Part shown: one piece after another, positions 48,274-56,036 of the stretch
Numbering within the stretch: position 1 is the stretch's first letter
Layout: each line of letters starts with the position of its first letter
NCBI GenBank assembly: GCA_016710625.1
Contig: JADJVK010000007.1
Location: 1-64,000, forward strand
From: Saprospiraceae bacterium
GTDB lineage: Bacteria > Bacteroidota > Bacteroidia > Chitinophagales > Saprospiraceae
Reading direction: 5' to 3'
DNA: 64,000 nucleotides
The notes under the pieces: model-generated
Told to the model about the DNA's origin: nothing
Database searches by the model: none
What the model saw: the letters and a program-made list of their open reading frames with translations, nothing else
Position numbers and translations under genes: made by a program

Positions 48274-49650
48274 ATGAATAAAAGTAATTTAATTTCATTA
48301 TTAGCTACTTTTTCTAAAAATGAAGCAAAAGATTTTAAAAAATGGCTTCAATCGTTGTATCATAATCAGCGTTCAGATATTATTTTGATGTTCGATGCGA
48401 TTTTTGATAAAAACGTTTTAAAGTCAGAAGAGCATATTGAAAAGGAAAAGATTTATAAAAAGATATTTAATAATGAAAAATACGACGATGCTAAAATGCG
48501 ACAAGTAATGTATTTCTTATTGAAAAGTGCCGAATCATTTTTGCTCTTTGAATATTATCATAAAGATGAAATTAGAAATAAAATAGCCATATCAGATATT
48601 TATAAGCATCGTAAACTAGATCGTACTTTTTTGAAAAATATTGACGAAGTGGAAGAAGAACTTTCCAATTCAGAATTGAAAAATTATACTTATTGGTTTC
48701 ATGAATACAATATTCAAAGCACAAGATTAAGTTATTATGAAAAGCAAGCTCAAAAGGTGGCTCCTAGTAAAAAGCTTTTGTCAGCTTTAGATTATTATTA
48801 CATTGCCTCAAAATTAAAACAAAGCTGTCTGATACTTTCTTGGTTTTCAGTTTCTAAGCACAATTTTAAATTGGATTTATTAGAAGAAATTTTATCTTAT
48901 GTAAGAGTAAACCAATTAACGGAGATTCCTGCAATAGGCATTTACTATTATATCTATAATACTTTGATTGATTTGGAAAATGAGGAACACTTTTATTTAT
49001 TGAAAGATAAAATTTCTAATACTTCCCAATATTTTCCATTAGATGAACAGAAAGAAATATATCTTATGGCCATAAATTATTGTATTAGAAGGCTTAACGA
49101 AGGGCATACAAAGTTCCTACATGAGGTATTTGATTTATACCAATCTGGGTTTTCGAAAAGAATTTTTGTTGACAATAACCGTATTTCTAGATCCACTTTT
49201 CAAAATGCTATCAACATTGCTGGTAGATTAAAGCAATTTGATTGGGCTGAGAAAGTTATTCATGATTTTCAGGAATATTTGGATAAAGATGAAAGAGATG
49301 ATTTGGTAAACTTCAGTATGGCTTTAATCAACTATGAGAAGAAAGACTACAAAAAAGCACTAAGGTTGTTTTCGCAAGTAGAATATAAATCAGTTTTAAT
49401 GAATTTGGTTTCGAGGTCATACATTATTCGTATGTTGTACGAACAGGATGAATGGGGAGTACTGGAAGCCCAATTAGAGTCAGTCCAAAACTATCTTCGG
49501 AGAAAAGAAGTGATTGGATATCATAAAATTCCATATAAAAATTATGTAAAATTTACTAAAAAGCTAATGAAATCTGATATAATGAGTAGAAGTGAAAAGG
49601 AGAAATTTGCAAAAGATTGGTTATTAACTCAACTTATAAAAATTATGTAA
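48274..49650 (+). CDS. Helical repeat protein of unknown function
   Basis: I do not recognise this protein of about 458 residues. It is almost entirely alpha-helical, Lys/Glu/Leu/Tyr-rich, with TPR-like stretches such as ALINYEKKDYKKALRLFSQVE. It has no signal peptide or membrane segment, so it is likely cytosolic. ATG 48274 is chosen over an in-frame TTG (48247), because a TACATTTG -7 box at 48242-48249 overlaps the TTG. It is a single-gene unit converging on gldJ with a shared terminator. A scaffold or interaction role is plausible from the helical repeats alone. Confidence 0.75.
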   Translation: MNKSNLISLLATFSKNEAKDFKKWLQSLYHNQRSDIILMFDAIFDKNVLKSEEHIEKEKIYKKIFNNEKYDDAKMRQVMYFLLKSAESFLLFEYYHKDEIRNKIAISDIYKHRKLDRTFLKNIDEVEEELSNSELKNYTYWFHEYNIQSTRLSYYEKQAQKVAPSKKLLSALDYYYIASKLKQSCLILSWFSVSKHNFKLDLLEEILSYVRVNQLTEIPAIGIYYYIYNTLIDLENEEHFYLLKDKISNTSQYFPLDEQKEIYLMAINYCIRRLNEGHTKFLHEVFDLYQSGFSKRIFVDNNRISRSTFQNAINIAGRLKQFDWAEKVIHDFQEYLDKDERDDLVNFSMALINYEKKDYKKALRLFSQVEYKSVLMNLVSRSYIIRMLYEQDEWGVLEAQLESVQNYLRRKEVIGYHKIPYKNYVKFTKKLMKSDIMSRSEKEKFAKDWLLTQLIKIM

Positions 49651-49652
49651 TA

Positions 49653-49690
49653 AAAAAAGGCTTCTGCAATTGCAAAAGCCTTTTTTTTAT
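49653..49690. terminator. Bidirectional terminator between the helical protein gene and gldJ
   Basis: A run of A, then AGGCTT(CTGCAATTGC)AAAAGCCT, then a run of T form a hairpin just after the stop at 49650. It is symmetric and can serve both the plus-strand gene and gldJ on the minus strand. Confidence 0.85.
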
Positions 49691-49704
49691 TATTTTCTTG
49701 AAAA

Positions 49705-51225
49705 CTACTTTTTATAGCTTCTCTTTACTTTCTTTTGTTTCACATTGAATGAGTTTCCTTTCGTATCCTCATTTCCTTCTGGTCCACCTGTTCTAGTCAT
49801 TGCACATCTGAAACCTAGGCTTCTGTCTGCTCTGTCTTCTTCTTTGAATCTTCTAGAACCTGGAGATAACCACCAAGCTCTATCTGCCCATGAACCACCT
49901 TTGATAACTCTAGCTTTATCGCTAATCAAAGTAAACTTATTATAGTTATACATCACTGAATCGCCTTTAAGATCCAAACGAGATTCTTTATCACCATCTA
50001 AATAGTCATAAACCATTCCTCTCTTATAATTGTCTCTTACAGCAGCTTCATCATCAGTTACATATCTGTATCTTAATCTACCTAAGCTATCTTTTTCAAC
50101 TGGAGCACCATTCTCATCTAAAACTTTAGTTTGGAAATAGTTACCCCTCATTGGGTTCAAATCTTGTTGGTCAACATCTCTTAAAGTTAATGAAGTCATA
50201 GGACGGAAAACATCCATTGTCCACTCACTTACATTACCAGCCATGTTATACAATCCGTAATCATTTGGATAATTTTCACGAACTCTAGTTGGAATACTTG
50301 CATGGTCATTTAATCTACCAGCAACCCCCATATAATCACCACGTCCTTTCTTGAAGTTCGCTAAGTGACGACCTTGATATTTGTTTCTTCTTTGGTATCT
50401 AACTGTATTACCATCCCAAGGATAGATACGTCTGTCAGAGATTCTTTCATCTTTATTAGCTTGTTTTCCAATTAAAGATAAAGCAGCGAATTCCCATTCA
50501 GCTTCTGTTGGTAAACGGTATGCAGGTAATAAGATACCATCTTCAAACTTAACAGGTCTTTCACCACCAGTTTTTAAGTCTTTCAAATTCTTACGAACTG
50601 ACCCTTGATATTGTCCAGTCAAATAAGATTCAGTATTGAAGTTGTCATTATCTTTTTGCTCAGGGTTTTTGTTCAATACACCTCTTTCAGTTAGAATCAT
50701 CTCGTTCACACGATCCGTTCTCCATTTACAGAAGTCATTTGCTTGATTCCAGTTTACACCTACTACTGGATAATCATCGTAAGCAGGGTGTCTGAAATAT
50801 GTTTCAACGTAAGGCTCATTATAAGCTAATTCTTCACGCCATACTAAAGTATCTGGTAAAGCTTTTTTGTAAACCTCTGGATAAGAAGTATAAACTCTCT
50901 CTAACCAATACAAATATTCACGGTAATCGATATTTCTTACCTCAGTTTCATCAAGATAGAAAGAAGAAACAGTTACACGACGTGCAACGTTATTCCATTC
51001 TTTAGTAACATCTTCCTCAGTCAAACCCATAGAAAACGTACCCCCTTGGATAAGTACTAAATTTGGACCAGTTGATTGTCCTTCGTACTTCAATTTCTCA
51101 AAACCACCCCATTTCTGGTCGTTATATGCCCATCCAGTTGATGTAGATTTTTCCTTTTTCGAACAAGAGTTCAAAGTCAAAATTGACATACTAACTACCA
51201 AAGCAGACTTTAATAAATACTTCAT
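49705..51225 (-). CDS. gldJ: Gliding motility/T9SS lipoprotein GldJ
   Basis: GldJ is an outer-membrane lipoprotein of the gliding and type IX secretion complex, needed for stable GldK and secretion in Flavobacterium. The signal peptide ends in a lipobox LTLNSC (Cys 21). FEKLKYEGQSTGPNLVLIQGGTFSMG and RRVTVSSFYLDETEVRNIDYREYLYW start the formylglycine-generating-enzyme-like (SUMF1) domain. Further blocks are LPTEAEWEFAAL, YNMAGNVSEWTMDV, VIKGGSWADRAWW and SLGFRCA. GldK has the same domain; the length of 506 and the conserved N-terminal GldJ block favour GldJ. A TATATTTG -7-like box lies at 51263-51270 on this strand. The C-terminus is very basic (KQKKVKRSYKK). Confidence 0.9.
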   Translation of the reverse strand: MKYLLKSALVVSMSILTLNSCSKKEKSTSTGWAYNDQKWGGFEKLKYEGQSTGPNLVLIQGGTFSMGLTEEDVTKEWNNVARRVTVSSFYLDETEVRNIDYREYLYWLERVYTSYPEVYKKALPDTLVWREELAYNEPYVETYFRHPAYDDYPVVGVNWNQANDFCKWRTDRVNEMILTERGVLNKNPEQKDNDNFNTESYLTGQYQGSVRKNLKDLKTGGERPVKFEDGILLPAYRLPTEAEWEFAALSLIGKQANKDERISDRRIYPWDGNTVRYQRRNKYQGRHLANFKKGRGDYMGVAGRLNDHASIPTRVRENYPNDYGLYNMAGNVSEWTMDVFRPMTSLTLRDVDQQDLNPMRGNYFQTKVLDENGAPVEKDSLGRLRYRYVTDDEAAVRDNYKRGMVYDYLDGDKESRLDLKGDSVMYNYNKFTLISDKARVIKGGSWADRAWWLSPGSRRFKEEDRADRSLGFRCAMTRTGGPEGNEDTKGNSFNVKQKKVKRSYKK

Positions 51226-51532
51226 GCAGAATGAATATTAATTATTTTTTAAAATAGACCGACAAATATAGTGTTTCTCACAAATTATAAAAACAATAAT
51301 TTAGAAATTTTTGAAAAATCTAAATTATTATTATGTTTATCTTAAAACGATAAAACATTATTTGATATTTTGTACAGGATTAGGTTAGTTGGCAATCAGA
51401 ATGCATAATTACGAAAAATGTAGGAATTTGTTGAAAATTTAAGAAAATTTTAACTCCAATTAAAGCAAACAAATTTATTTTCAATGAAATAGAAGATTTT
51501 GAATGTATCTTTTTATAACCAAATTGATATAA
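51226..51532. other. AT-rich gap between gldJ and the jelly-roll trio
   Basis: Apart from the gldJ -7-like box, this divergent intergenic region holds no reading frame, tRNA or repeat that I can support. It is long for this window and may hold promoters for both sides. Confidence 0.5.
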
Positions 51533-51567
51533 TTTGTTGCCTGTTCAATTTTCAATCCTTATATTTG
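51533..51567 (+). promoter_or_regulatory. Promoter of the first jelly-roll paralogue
   Basis: TTTG at 51533-51536 and TATATTTG at 51560-51567 are 23 bases apart. The -7 box ends 14 bases before ATG 51582. This supports that ATG over the in-frame TTG at 51534. Confidence 0.5.
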
Positions 51568-51581
51568 ATAAAAAAAGACTC

Positions 51582-52211
51582 ATGAAATACTTATTGATAT
51601 TCAGTCTTCTAATCTGCAATTTTATTTTAAAATCACAAATCGTTATTGATAGCATCACTTTTATAAATCCATCTTTTGAAGATTTGCCAAATATTTCTAA
51701 TACACCTTTTGGATGGCTAGATTGTAGTGGGAGGGAAGATTCTCCACCTGATACTCAGCCAGGAAGTTGGCAAGTGGATATACCAGCAATTGAAGGGGAC
51801 ACTTATTTAGGCATGGTAACAAGAGATGTTGGAACATGGGAAGCAGTAAGTCAAAAGTTAGAAAAACCTTTTAGAAAAGATAGCTGCTATATATTCAGCA
51901 TCCAATTATGTAGTTCCAAAAAATATGTTAGTCATAGTAGAAAGACCGGTAGTGTAGCAAATTTTACAAATCCAGTTATATTCCAGATGTGGGGTGGAAA
52001 TAGTAAATGTGATAGAAAGGAGTTATTGATAAAATCTAAGGCGGTCTTAAATTGGGAATGGAAAGATTATACTTTTTATTTCAAACCGCATTCAAATTAT
52101 ACTTATATCAGATTAGAGGCATATTATCCAGATGAATTTGATAAAAATACGAATGGAAATTTATTGTTGGATGATGCTTCTAAAATTTTATTGATTCCTT
52201 GCGGAAATTAA
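51582..52211 (+). CDS. Secreted jelly-roll-like domain protein (trio copy A, no OmpA domain)
   Basis: A signal peptide (MKYLLIFSLLICNFILKSQ) precedes one domain of about 190 residues. The domain shares landmarks with copies B and C: NPSFEDLP, GWLDCSG, SPPDTQPGSW, GDTYLGMVTRD, TWEAVSQKL, CYIFSIQL, MWGGNSKCDRKELL, YTYIRLEAYY and LLLDDAS. The pattern fits a galactose-binding-like or CBM jelly roll. Unlike copies B and C it stops right after this domain (IPCGN), with no OmpA part. It could be a soluble ligand-binding form of the same module. The ligand is unknown. Confidence 0.75.
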   Translation: MKYLLIFSLLICNFILKSQIVIDSITFINPSFEDLPNISNTPFGWLDCSGREDSPPDTQPGSWQVDIPAIEGDTYLGMVTRDVGTWEAVSQKLEKPFRKDSCYIFSIQLCSSKKYVSHSRKTGSVANFTNPVIFQMWGGNSKCDRKELLIKSKAVLNWEWKDYTFYFKPHSNYTYIRLEAYYPDEFDKNTNGNLLLDDASKILLIPCGN

Positions 52212-52355
52212 GTTCTCAATGAAGTTTTCATTGATAAATTAGTGCTTAAAACATAGTAAATTTAGCAACATCCTAACTTTAAATTTTTGCTAACAAAAAT
52301 TAAGAAACTTTTATCCTATAAAATCAGTTTTATAGTTTTTAAGAATTAAAAGAAT

Positions 52356-53412
52356 ATGAATTTTAGATACTTTTTTTTACTTTTTTTACTGAATTCTATA
52401 ACACTTTCTGCTCAAAATCTAATTGATACTATCAAATTGGACAATCCTTCTTTCGAAGGTACTCCTATGCAATCTATGCCGCCTCCAGGTTGGTTGAATA
52501 CAAAACTTAAATTTAGATTTATCTCCACCTGATACTCAACCAGGGTTTTGGGAAGTTACAAAAGCAGCAAAAGATGGTAAAACCTATCTTGGATTAGTAG
52601 TAAGAGACACTGGAGAAACAGAAATGGTGGGGCAAAAATTAAGGAAAGTAATGTCGAATAAATATTGTTACCGATTTAGTATATACTTAAGTAAATCAGA
52701 GGTGTATAAAAGGAATTTAGATACTGATGGCACATATAAAGGAGATAATACTACTCCTGCAAAACTAAGGGTATGGGGAGGAAGTAATCTTGGTAGTAAG
52801 GATGAGTTATTATGGGAATCAGAATTAATTATCAATTCAAGATGGCTAAATTTTAATTTTGAATTCAATCCCAAAATGAACCATACTTATATAATGTTAG
52901 AAGCTTATTACAAAACTCCATTTGTTTTCAAATATAATGGACATATTTTAGTGGATAAAGCATCAGACATTGTTCCATTTATTTGTAATAAACCTTTGGA
53001 TACTACAAAAACTAACGAACCAAAGATATTGAAGGAGTTAGATAAGTCAATATTGAAAGAGGGTCAGACCATAAAAATTGATAAATTATATTTTAAAGCG
53101 GATTCCTCTAGCTTCAAAGACGACTCTTATCCAGTTTTAAATGAGATTTATGAATTCTTAAATTCAAATAAAGAAATCATTATTGAAATTGGTGGGCATA
53201 CCAACAATACACCTCCCGACGAATATTGTGATAAATTATCTTTGAATAGAGCAAAATCGGTTACCAATTATTTGGTAGAGAAAGGAATATCATCCAATAG
53301 GATATTATACCGAGGCTATGGAAAGCGAAACCCAATTGCTCCCAATTCGACACCTGAAGGAAGGAAGAAAAATCAACGGGTAGAGATAAAAATTATAAGT
53401 ATTAAAAAATAG
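52356..53412 (+). CDS. Jelly-roll/OmpA fusion with one-base frameshift (trio copy B)
   Basis: ATG 52356 encodes a signal peptide (MNFRYFFLLFLLNSITLSAQ) and the beginning of the jelly-roll domain. The frame stops in TGA near 52554, while the rest is open in another frame to 53412. Removing one A from AAAA at 52502-52505 restores LNTNLNLDLSPPDTQPGFW. After the jelly roll (GKTYLGLVVRD, VWGGSNLGSKDELLW, YIMLEAYY) comes an OmpA-type peptidoglycan-binding domain (KLYFKADSS, IEIGGHTNNTPPDEYCDKLS, NRAKSVTNYL, GYGKRNPIAPNSTPEGRKKNQRVEI). The normal GHTD Asp is Asn. The repaired protein is about 351 residues and would tether to the wall. Confidence 0.75.
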
Positions 53413-53435
53413 TTTTTTTAGAAATAAATCAGTTT

Positions 53436-53467
53436 TTTGTTAATTTTACGTTATAGAAGTAAATTTA
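53436..53467 (+). promoter_or_regulatory. Possible promoter of trio copy C
   Basis: TTTG at 53436-53439 and TAAATTTA at 53460-53467 (one mismatch) are 20 bases apart. The start codon follows at 53478. Confidence 0.4.
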
Positions 53468-53477
53468 TAAGAAGTAC

Positions 53478-54761
53478 ATGTTATTTACCTATAAAAATAG
53501 TTTGAAACTTATCTTAGTTATATTGATTTCATTTGGTATTAGTAATTTGTATGCTCAGAAAAACCAAAAGAAATCAAATATCGGCTCAACTCAAAAGAAA
53601 TCTATAGCAAGTTCTATTCCTAATAGTGGTGTTACTGTTATCAAATTACAAAACCCAAGTTTTGAGGACGAACCAAAAATATCTAAAACTCCAGCTATGT
53701 GGACGGATTGTGGAGCTTTAGGTGAAAGTGAGCCAGATGTGCAGCCTAGTGGTTGGATGGTGGATCGACCAGCATTTCATGGAAAAACTTATTTGGGAAT
53801 GGTGGTGAGAGACAATGAGACTTGGGAAGCTGTAGGTCAAAAGTTGAGCTCACCAATCCAAGGAGGTTCTTGCTATGAATTTAGCATATATCTCAGTAAA
53901 TCAGGAACATATATTAGTCAAAGTCATAGGACGGGTAGGGAAGCCAATTATACTACTCCTATTAAGTTGAGAATTTGGGGAGGAAGTGATTATTGTGTGA
54001 AAAAAGAGTTGTTATCTGAATCTTCCTTAGTAACTAATACAAGGTGGATTAAATATGATTTCCCATTAAAACCCAAAAAGAATCATTCCTATATTGTTTT
54101 AGAAGCATTTTACAATACGCCAACTTTATTGCCATATAATGGAAATATACTTTTAGATGGTGCATCAGATATTGTCCTAATTCCTTGTAATAAAAGTACT
54201 GAAAACACTCTTGCCTCACAGAAATCAGAACCAAATAACCCACCTACTAAAGTCACCACAAAGCCAAACGAAATTGCAAAAGCAAAAGAAACTAAAAGCA
54301 CTAAAACTACCTCTCCACAACCGACACCTGAAAAAGGGAAAACTATAGTATCTCCCAAAAAAGAGAACAAAATCCTTGTCGATTTAGATAAGAATAAGAT
54401 CAAAGAAGGACAAACGATAGGTATTGATAAATTATATTTCTGGGCGGATTCTTCTAAAATCACCGATGAGTCCTATAAGGTTTTGGATGAAATAGTTAGC
54501 TTTTTAAAAGAAAACACTGATATCACTATCGAAGTGGGGGGACATACCAATAATATTCCAACGGATGATTATTGTGATAAATTATCTTCCAACCGAGCAA
54601 AAGCGGTTGCTGATTATCTAATAAATCATGGACTGAATTCAGATAGAGTATTATATAAAGGTTATGGTAAACGCAATCCTATAGCAACCAATAACACTTT
54701 GGAAGGAAGGAAGAAAAACCAAAGGGTGGAAATAAAGATATTGAGTATGCGGAAAAGATAG
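53478..54761 (+). CDS. Jelly-roll/OmpA fusion protein (trio copy C)
   Basis: A 427-residue exported protein with signal peptide ending LYAQ. The jelly-roll domain spans about residues 50-235 (NPSFEDEPKI, MWTDCGALGE, KTYLGMVVRD, TWEAVGQKL, IWGGSDYCVKKELL, YIVLEAFYNTP, NGNILLDGAS). A Pro/Thr/Lys-rich linker (about 240-295) leads to an OmpA-type domain (KLYFWADSSK, IEVGGHTNNIPTDDYCDKLS, NRAKAVADYL, GYGKRNPIATNNTLEGRKKNQRVEI). The usual GHTD Asp that contacts diaminopimelate is Asn; the partner Arg (NRA) is kept. The protein likely bridges peptidoglycan and a surface or periplasmic glycan. It ends exactly one base before galK ends on the other strand. Confidence 0.85.
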   Translation: MLFTYKNSLKLILVILISFGISNLYAQKNQKKSNIGSTQKKSIASSIPNSGVTVIKLQNPSFEDEPKISKTPAMWTDCGALGESEPDVQPSGWMVDRPAFHGKTYLGMVVRDNETWEAVGQKLSSPIQGGSCYEFSIYLSKSGTYISQSHRTGREANYTTPIKLRIWGGSDYCVKKELLSESSLVTNTRWIKYDFPLKPKKNHSYIVLEAFYNTPTLLPYNGNILLDGASDIVLIPCNKSTENTLASQKSEPNNPPTKVTTKPNEIAKAKETKSTKTTSPQPTPEKGKTIVSPKKENKILVDLDKNKIKEGQTIGIDKLYFWADSSKITDESYKVLDEIVSFLKENTDITIEVGGHTNNIPTDDYCDKLSSNRAKAVADYLINHGLNSDRVLYKGYGKRNPIATNNTLEGRKKNQRVEIKILSMRKR

Positions 54762-55913
54762 CTAAGCTATTCTTTCCAAACCATTTGTTATTTTCACTGG
54801 ATAAATTTCCATTTTTTTACCATAATTTGAAAAATATGCAGTGTCAATAAACTGCATAAATGCTGCTTCGTAGCCTGCTTCTATCAAATTGATAGAACAT
54901 CCGCCGAAGCCACCACCCATCATGCGGCTTCCCATCGTATTTGGGAAACTCATGGCTTTTTCCACCAAAAAATCTAACTCTTCACAACTCACTTCATAAT
55001 CATTTTTTAGTCCCAAATGAGTTTGATACATTATTTTACCAAATGATTGATAATCATTGTTTTGTAATGATTCTAATGCTAGATTCATTCGTATGCTTTC
55101 TTCAATGACATATAAGCATCTATTGAATGTAATTGGGTCGAAAAGATTTTTATAATTCAATAAATCTTCCATAGTCGCATCTCTTAAACTATTTATTGTC
55201 GGTTTTTGAGAATTCAATATTGCGACCCCGTCCATACAACTCTTTCTTCTTAAATTATATTGGGAATCAACCAATTGGTGAGATACACCAGAATTGCAAA
55301 GTATAATTGAATATTTTGAATTGTCAAATTTGAAATAGGAAAACTCTAAAGTTTTGCAATCTAACAATAGGACATGGTCTTTCATGCTTTTCACATTTGC
55401 AAACATGTCCATAATGCCACAATTCACACCAACAAAATTATTTTCTGCTTTTTTGGCGATTTGGATAATATCCAATTTGGACAATTGCAGGTAAAAAAGC
55501 TCATTTAATCCAGCAATAATTCCAGTTTCTAGGGCGGCAGAAGAGGATAAACCAGCACCTAATGGAATATCACCTCCAAAAACCATATTGAAATTAGGAA
55601 TTTTTTTACCAAGACTTAATAATTCATTGACTACACCTTTAATATAGCTAGTCCAATGATGGCTATTTTTTTCAAATGTTTGAATATCAGTAGTATAAGT
55701 TTCGTTGTAATTGTATGAAACCCAATTTGACTGATTATCAGATTTGCCAAGAGCAACTACAATAGATTTATCAATTGCTGCTGGAAGCACCATGCCATCA
55801 TTATAATCTGTATGCTCCCCTAAAAGATTGATTCTCCCAGGAGATTGGATGATAACTTCCGGATTTGTATTAAATATATTTAAGAAACTTTCCTGAATAG
55901 ATTGGTATTCCAT
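54762..55913 (-). CDS. galK: Galactokinase
   Basis: This GHMP kinase phosphorylates galactose at C1. From ATG 55913 the protein has about 383 residues. An in-frame TTG at 56006 lies upstream of a hairpin and is rejected. IIQSPGRINLLGEHTDYNDG is the galactokinase signature. GGDIPLGAGLSSSAALETGI is the ATP-binding loop. MGSRMMGGGFGGCSINLI is motif 3. VGVNCGIMDMFAN holds the catalytic Asp region. No galT, galE or mutarotase is adjacent. It converges with the jelly-roll/OmpA copy C. The upstream hairpin at 55935-55967 isolates it from the previous gene. Confidence 0.95.
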   Translation of the reverse strand: MEYQSIQESFLNIFNTNPEVIIQSPGRINLLGEHTDYNDGMVLPAAIDKSIVVALGKSDNQSNWVSYNYNETYTTDIQTFEKNSHHWTSYIKGVVNELLSLGKKIPNFNMVFGGDIPLGAGLSSSAALETGIIAGLNELFYLQLSKLDIIQIAKKAENNFVGVNCGIMDMFANVKSMKDHVLLLDCKTLEFSYFKFDNSKYSIILCNSGVSHQLVDSQYNLRRKSCMDGVAILNSQKPTINSLRDATMEDLLNYKNLFDPITFNRCLYVIEESIRMNLALESLQNNDYQSFGKIMYQTHLGLKNDYEVSCEELDFLVEKAMSFPNTMGSRMMGGGFGGCSINLIEAGYEAAFMQFIDTAYFSNYGKKMEIYPVKITNGLERIA

Positions 55914-55934
55914 AACGATGATTTGTGTGAAAAT

Positions 55935-55967
55935 AAAAAAAGTCCTCCACATCTGGAAGACTTTTTT
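55935..55967. terminator. Hairpin terminator between the beta-helix gene and galK
   Basis: A run of A, AGTCCTCCA, a CATC loop, TGGAAGACT and a run of T pair almost fully (one mismatch). On the minus strand it lies past the stop of the gene at 56037 and before the galK start. Confidence 0.8.
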
Positions 55968-56036
55968 AATTAATTTTGTATTGTACTCTGATTCGTGATT
56001 GGACAATACAAAGTATGCTCAAAGGAAAATAATAAG

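Noticed and set aside
54762..56006. Galactokinase starting at the upstream TTG (56006)
   Set aside because: That start would place the terminator hairpin (55935-55967) inside the coding region. The ATG at 55913 gives the normal family N-terminus.
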